From contig JALRBF010000035.1 in NCBI GenBank assembly GCA_023262365.1, positions 1 to 16,765 on the forward strand: a stretch of DNA of 16,765 bases, read 5' to 3'. Of the stretch, positions 14,512-16,765 are shown one piece after another. Numbering within the stretch: the stretch's first letter is position 1; each line of letters starts with the position of its first letter. The notes beneath the pieces are model-generated. The model saw nothing but the letters and a program-made list of their open reading frames with translations. It searched no databases and had not been told where the DNA came from. Made by a program: the position numbers and the translations under genes. Origin of the DNA: Burkholderiaceae bacterium (GTDB lineage: Bacteria; Pseudomonadota; Gammaproteobacteria; Burkholderiales; Burkholderiaceae_C).

Positions 14512-15356
14512 GGCATCACCGCTTGCAAGCAACGCGCCATCCAGCGCGCGCCATCCACCAGCCGCGGGCCAGGCCGCACCAGCGTGTCGCCCTCGTTTGC
14601 CGTGTAGTGGCACACCCGGCCCTGGCGTACCGCACGCAAATGGCGCCAACCCGGGCGCTGCGCCAGCTGCTGCCAGCCAACCTCGGGCAACATCAACACG
14701 TCGGGGTCGGCCTGCAGCACCCATTCGGGGTCAACAAGAGGAAACGCCCCCATGCTACCGGGCACCACGCTGCGCGCACCGAGCTGCGCCAGCAACTCGC
14801 CCACAAACGATTGCTGCGACGCGGCGTAGCCGCCACCACCGACCTCCACGTACACGCGCGCGCCCCGAACCCCCTGCGGCAGCGTAAGGGCCAAGGCCTG
14901 TACCTGCTGCTGCATGCGCTGCCACAACGCCGGCGCGGCCGCGCTGGGTAACGCCAGCGCCTGCGCCACGCCCTGCAGCAAGGGCAACACCTGCGCCTGG
15001 CGTTCGGCGTCCAGCGTCACCACCCGCAAGCCCAGTTGACGCAGCCGAGGCACGCTGCGCACGGCGTGGGCCGACATCAACACCACATCGGGGCGCAACG
15101 CCAGCACCGCCTCCAGGTCGGGGTCCAGCCCACCGCCGGCCTTGGGCAACGCCCGCACCTGCGCGGGCCAGTTGCTGTAGCGGTCCACCGCCACCAGCGT
15201 GTTGCACGCACCGAGCATGCACACCGCCTCGGTAAGGGCTGGCTGCAAGCTCACCACGCGCAACGCGGCGTTGGCTGCCGACACACCAGCGGCCGCCAGC
15301 GCCACCACCAGCCACGCACGAGCACGCCTAGCGGTCGTGCCACTCAAGCTGCACAC
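14508..15356 (-). CDS. btuF: Periplasmic cobalamin-type substrate-binding protein (BtuF-like)
   Basis: This cluster A binding protein has about 280 residues with an N-terminal signal peptide (basic TTARRARAW, hydrophobic core, likely cleavage after SAANA). The mature start LRVVSLQPALTEAVCMLG and LPKAGGGLDPDLEAVLALRP are typical of BtuF-like proteins, as are the long central helix and the ending DGARWMARCLQAV. It would deliver corrinoid to BtuCD. The start is uncertain. The GTG at 15356 has only 1 nt between GGAG and the codon, whereas a TTG at 15347 stands 8 nt after the same GGAG and may be the real start. Either start lies inside the end of the receptor gene. A haem or siderophore ligand cannot be excluded. 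Confidence 0.82.
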   Translation of the reverse strand: MCSLSGTTARRARAWLVVALAAAGVSAANAALRVVSLQPALTEAVCMLGACNTLVAVDRYSNWPAQVRALPKAGGGLDPDLEAVLALRPDVVLMSAHAVRSVPRLRQLGLRVVTLDAERQAQVLPLLQGVAQALALPSAAAPALWQRMQQQVQALALTLPQGVRGARVYVEVGGGGYAASQQSFVGELLAQLGARSVVPGSMGAFPLVDPEWVLQADPDVLMLPEVGWQQLAQRPGWRHLRAVRQGRVCHYTANEGDTLVRPGPRLVDGARWMARCLQAVMP

Positions 15357-16765
15357 TCCAGCGCCGGCCCGGGGCGCGGTAGTCTTTGAAGTTTTCGTAA
15401 ACGGCATCGGTCAAATTGTCCACCTTCGCGCGCCAGCCCCACTGCCGGCTCAAGGCACCAGAGACACCGATGTTCCACACGCCGTAGGCAGCCAGCGGTT
15501 TGATGTTGGCGGCGTCGTCAAAACGCGAACCCACGTATCGGTAGCCCAGGTTGGCGTTGACGCCCATCGCTTGGCGTTGCAGCGAGGCTTGCCAACTTAG
15601 ACGGGGCCGCATGTTTAAATCTTTACCTTGGTTATTGCCACTGAGGTTTTTGGCGCGCAATCCATCCACGCTCACCGCGCCCAGCCACGCTCCCCACGCT
15701 TGTTGGTGCGCCAGCGTCCAGCCGTCAACCGAGGCTTGCTCCACGTTGGTGGCGCAAAAGCTGCCGTTGGCGCAGCTGCTGTTGTTCATCAAATCCAGTA
15801 TCAAGTCGCGAAACCGCTGCTGATACACCGTGACCGTGGTTTGCCCCTGAGCCAAATCGCCGCGCCGCGCCGAGAGCTCCGCGCTGACGCTTGTCTCGGG
15901 TCGCACCGAAGCGGAGCCGTATTGACTGAAACGCTGAGATAAGGTCGGCAATCGATAGCCGCTACCGATGGCACTCCTCAACTGCCATCCACCAAGGGTG
16001 TACCCCGCGCTGACACTGCCAGTAACAACTTCTGCGTCCGAGTCGGAGGAGTCGTAGCGCGCGTCAACATTCACTAACCCTTGCCCAATGGGCAATCCCA
16101 AACCACCATACAGCGCGCTCTGCGCTCGACTGGCACTGACCGCAGGGTTATCAGTCCAAGCTCGGCTCTTGTAGGAGTCATTTTTTCCCTCAAAGCCTAA
16201 ACGCCATCGCGTTGCGCCAAACCGCCCATACTGTTGCGCCGTTAGCGTTTGTGTGTAAACGTTAAAAATCTGATGGCCATAATAGGATACGGTAGCACCA
16301 TGGCCAAATCTGGACTGACTGAACGACACGTCGGTGCCCTCGACCCCTCTCTGCTGCGACCACGCAACATACCAAAGACTTAAGTTTTGCGTGACCCAAT
16401 AATTGGTTCCTGTGCCGTCCCAATTGTTGTCTACCGATACTCTTCTATCCCAGCCCCTCCTAAAGCCCACCGTTACCTCGCCACCATCTTCCCGTTGTCC
16501 AAAGTGGACGGCCCCACTCGCATGACTGCTCTGTTGTGCCAAATTCGCTGGACTGTGCCGTAGATCAGGCCGCTCGTCATATCCATCGTTTTGCTCGGTG
16601 TCCAGCGCCAGCCCCACCCGCATGCCCCCCACCGCGCGGTTAAGGCTTGCGCGGGCTACGCGCTGCTGCTGCGCGCCCAAGCCCACCGCCACTTGGGTGC
16701 TTGGGCCTTGCTCGGCCCCCGCTTGGGTGGCGATCAGCACCACCCCACCCATGCCGTCGCTGCCG
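15328..16765 (-). CDS. btuB: TonB-dependent outer-membrane receptor, BtuB-like, 5' end missing
   Basis: About 478 residues are visible, from the end of the plug (GSDGMGGVVLIAT) through the beta-barrel to the stop. The signal peptide, TonB box and most of the plug lie beyond the right edge. The C-terminal third follows E. coli BtuB closely in pattern: YRLPTLSQRFSQYGS, NVEQASVDGWTL, LGYRYVGSRFDD, KVDNLTDAVYENFKDYRAPGR. Proteins of this type bind corrinoids outside the cell and import them with TonB energy; the btuFCD genes downstream agree. The last residues are EWHDR rather than the terminal aromatic residue usual for barrels. Around 16141-16500 the base composition falls to about 52% G+C. Any cobalamin riboswitch would lie upstream, outside the window. 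Confidence 0.85.
   Translation of the reverse strand, partial: GSDGMGGVVLIATQAGAEQGPSTQVAVGLGAQQQRVARASLNRAVGGMRVGLALDTEQNDGYDERPDLRHSPANLAQQSSHASGAVHFGQREDGGEVTVGFRRGWDRRVSVDNNWDGTGTNYWVTQNLSLWYVAWSQQRGVEGTDVSFSQSRFGHGATVSYYGHQIFNVYTQTLTAQQYGRFGATRWRLGFEGKNDSYKSRAWTDNPAVSASRAQSALYGGLGLPIGQGLVNVDARYDSSDSDAEVVTGSVSAGYTLGGWQLRSAIGSGYRLPTLSQRFSQYGSASVRPETSVSAELSARRGDLAQGQTTVTVYQQRFRDLILDLMNNSSCANGSFCATNVEQASVDGWTLAHQQAWGAWLGAVSVDGLRAKNLSGNNQGKDLNMRPRLSWQASLQRQAMGVNANLGYRYVGSRFDDAANIKPLAAYGVWNIGVSGALSRQWGWRAKVDNLTDAVYENFKDYRAPGRRWSVQLEWHDR

Noticed and set aside
13738..14607. 289-codon plus-strand open frame opposite btuC
   Set aside because: Very rich in Gln, His, Arg and Pro with no fold-like pattern; it is the mirror of hydrophobic codons in the permease gene.
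14512..14724. Longer N-terminus for the btuC permease
   Set aside because: The extra residues are Gly/Pro/Arg-rich without membrane segments, and lie inside btuF.
15328..16765. Cobalamin riboswitch associated with the btu operon
   Set aside because: The operon's 5' end is beyond the right edge; no riboswitch-like sequence is within the window and all gaps between btu genes are overlaps.
1..16765. Insertion sequences, CRISPR arrays, tRNA or rRNA genes, integrase or phage genes
   Set aside because: None seen: no spaced direct repeats, terminal inverted repeats, transposase-like frames or structural RNA motifs, and there is almost no non-coding space for them.

Overview
The window is a dense stretch of GC-rich chromosome, roughly two thirds G+C by eye. 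It is almost certainly from a Burkholderiales betaproteobacterium, most like the Comamonadaceae. The assignment rests on the character of the proteins (long-tailed YhbY beside RlmE, DEDDh exonuclease fused to GIY-YIG, class 2 PyrD) and on the codon use; no rRNA marker is present. I see no insertion sequence, phage gene, tRNA, rRNA or CRISPR array. The largest gene-free gap is about 100 bp, so essentially every base is coding.

Left block (1-5791), housekeeping genes on alternating strands: partial rlmE (-), then yhbY and prlC (+, 4-bp overlap), rpiA (-), pyrD (+), and an L-2-hydroxyglutarate dehydrogenase-like FAD oxidoreductase (-). Central block (5792-12429): a small membrane-anchored protein of unknown function (+), a fused exonuclease/UvrC-like nuclease (-), a PcaD-like alpha/beta hydrolase (-), then a rightward run of TlpA-like thioredoxin, creatininase-family hydrolase, glutathione S-transferase, YcsI/DUF1445 protein and PIG3-type quinone oxidoreductase. 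Right block (12430-16765): a tiny CxxC...CxxC protein (+), facing a leftward cobalamin-type uptake operon, btuB (truncated by the window edge)-btuF-btuC-btuD, in which every junction overlaps. The outer-membrane receptor, periplasmic binding protein, permease and ATPase form one complete TonB plus ABC import route.

No obviously new multi-gene system is visible. The most interesting signals are architectural. All four convergent gene pairs overlap by exactly 4 bp through their stop codons (CTAG, TTAG, CTAG, CTAA), leaving no room for a terminator between them. Four plus-strand genes (yhbY, pyrD, the gene at 5822 and the gene at 12516) have a -10-like hexamer ending 6-7 nt before their ATG, the geometry expected of leaderless mRNAs. 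Three divergent gaps carry a -10-like element that reads as TAnnnT (or GATAAT) on both strands, suggesting compact bidirectional promoters. In the receptor gene, a barrel segment near 16141-16500 drops to about 52% G+C, which hints at mosaic origin or diversifying loops.
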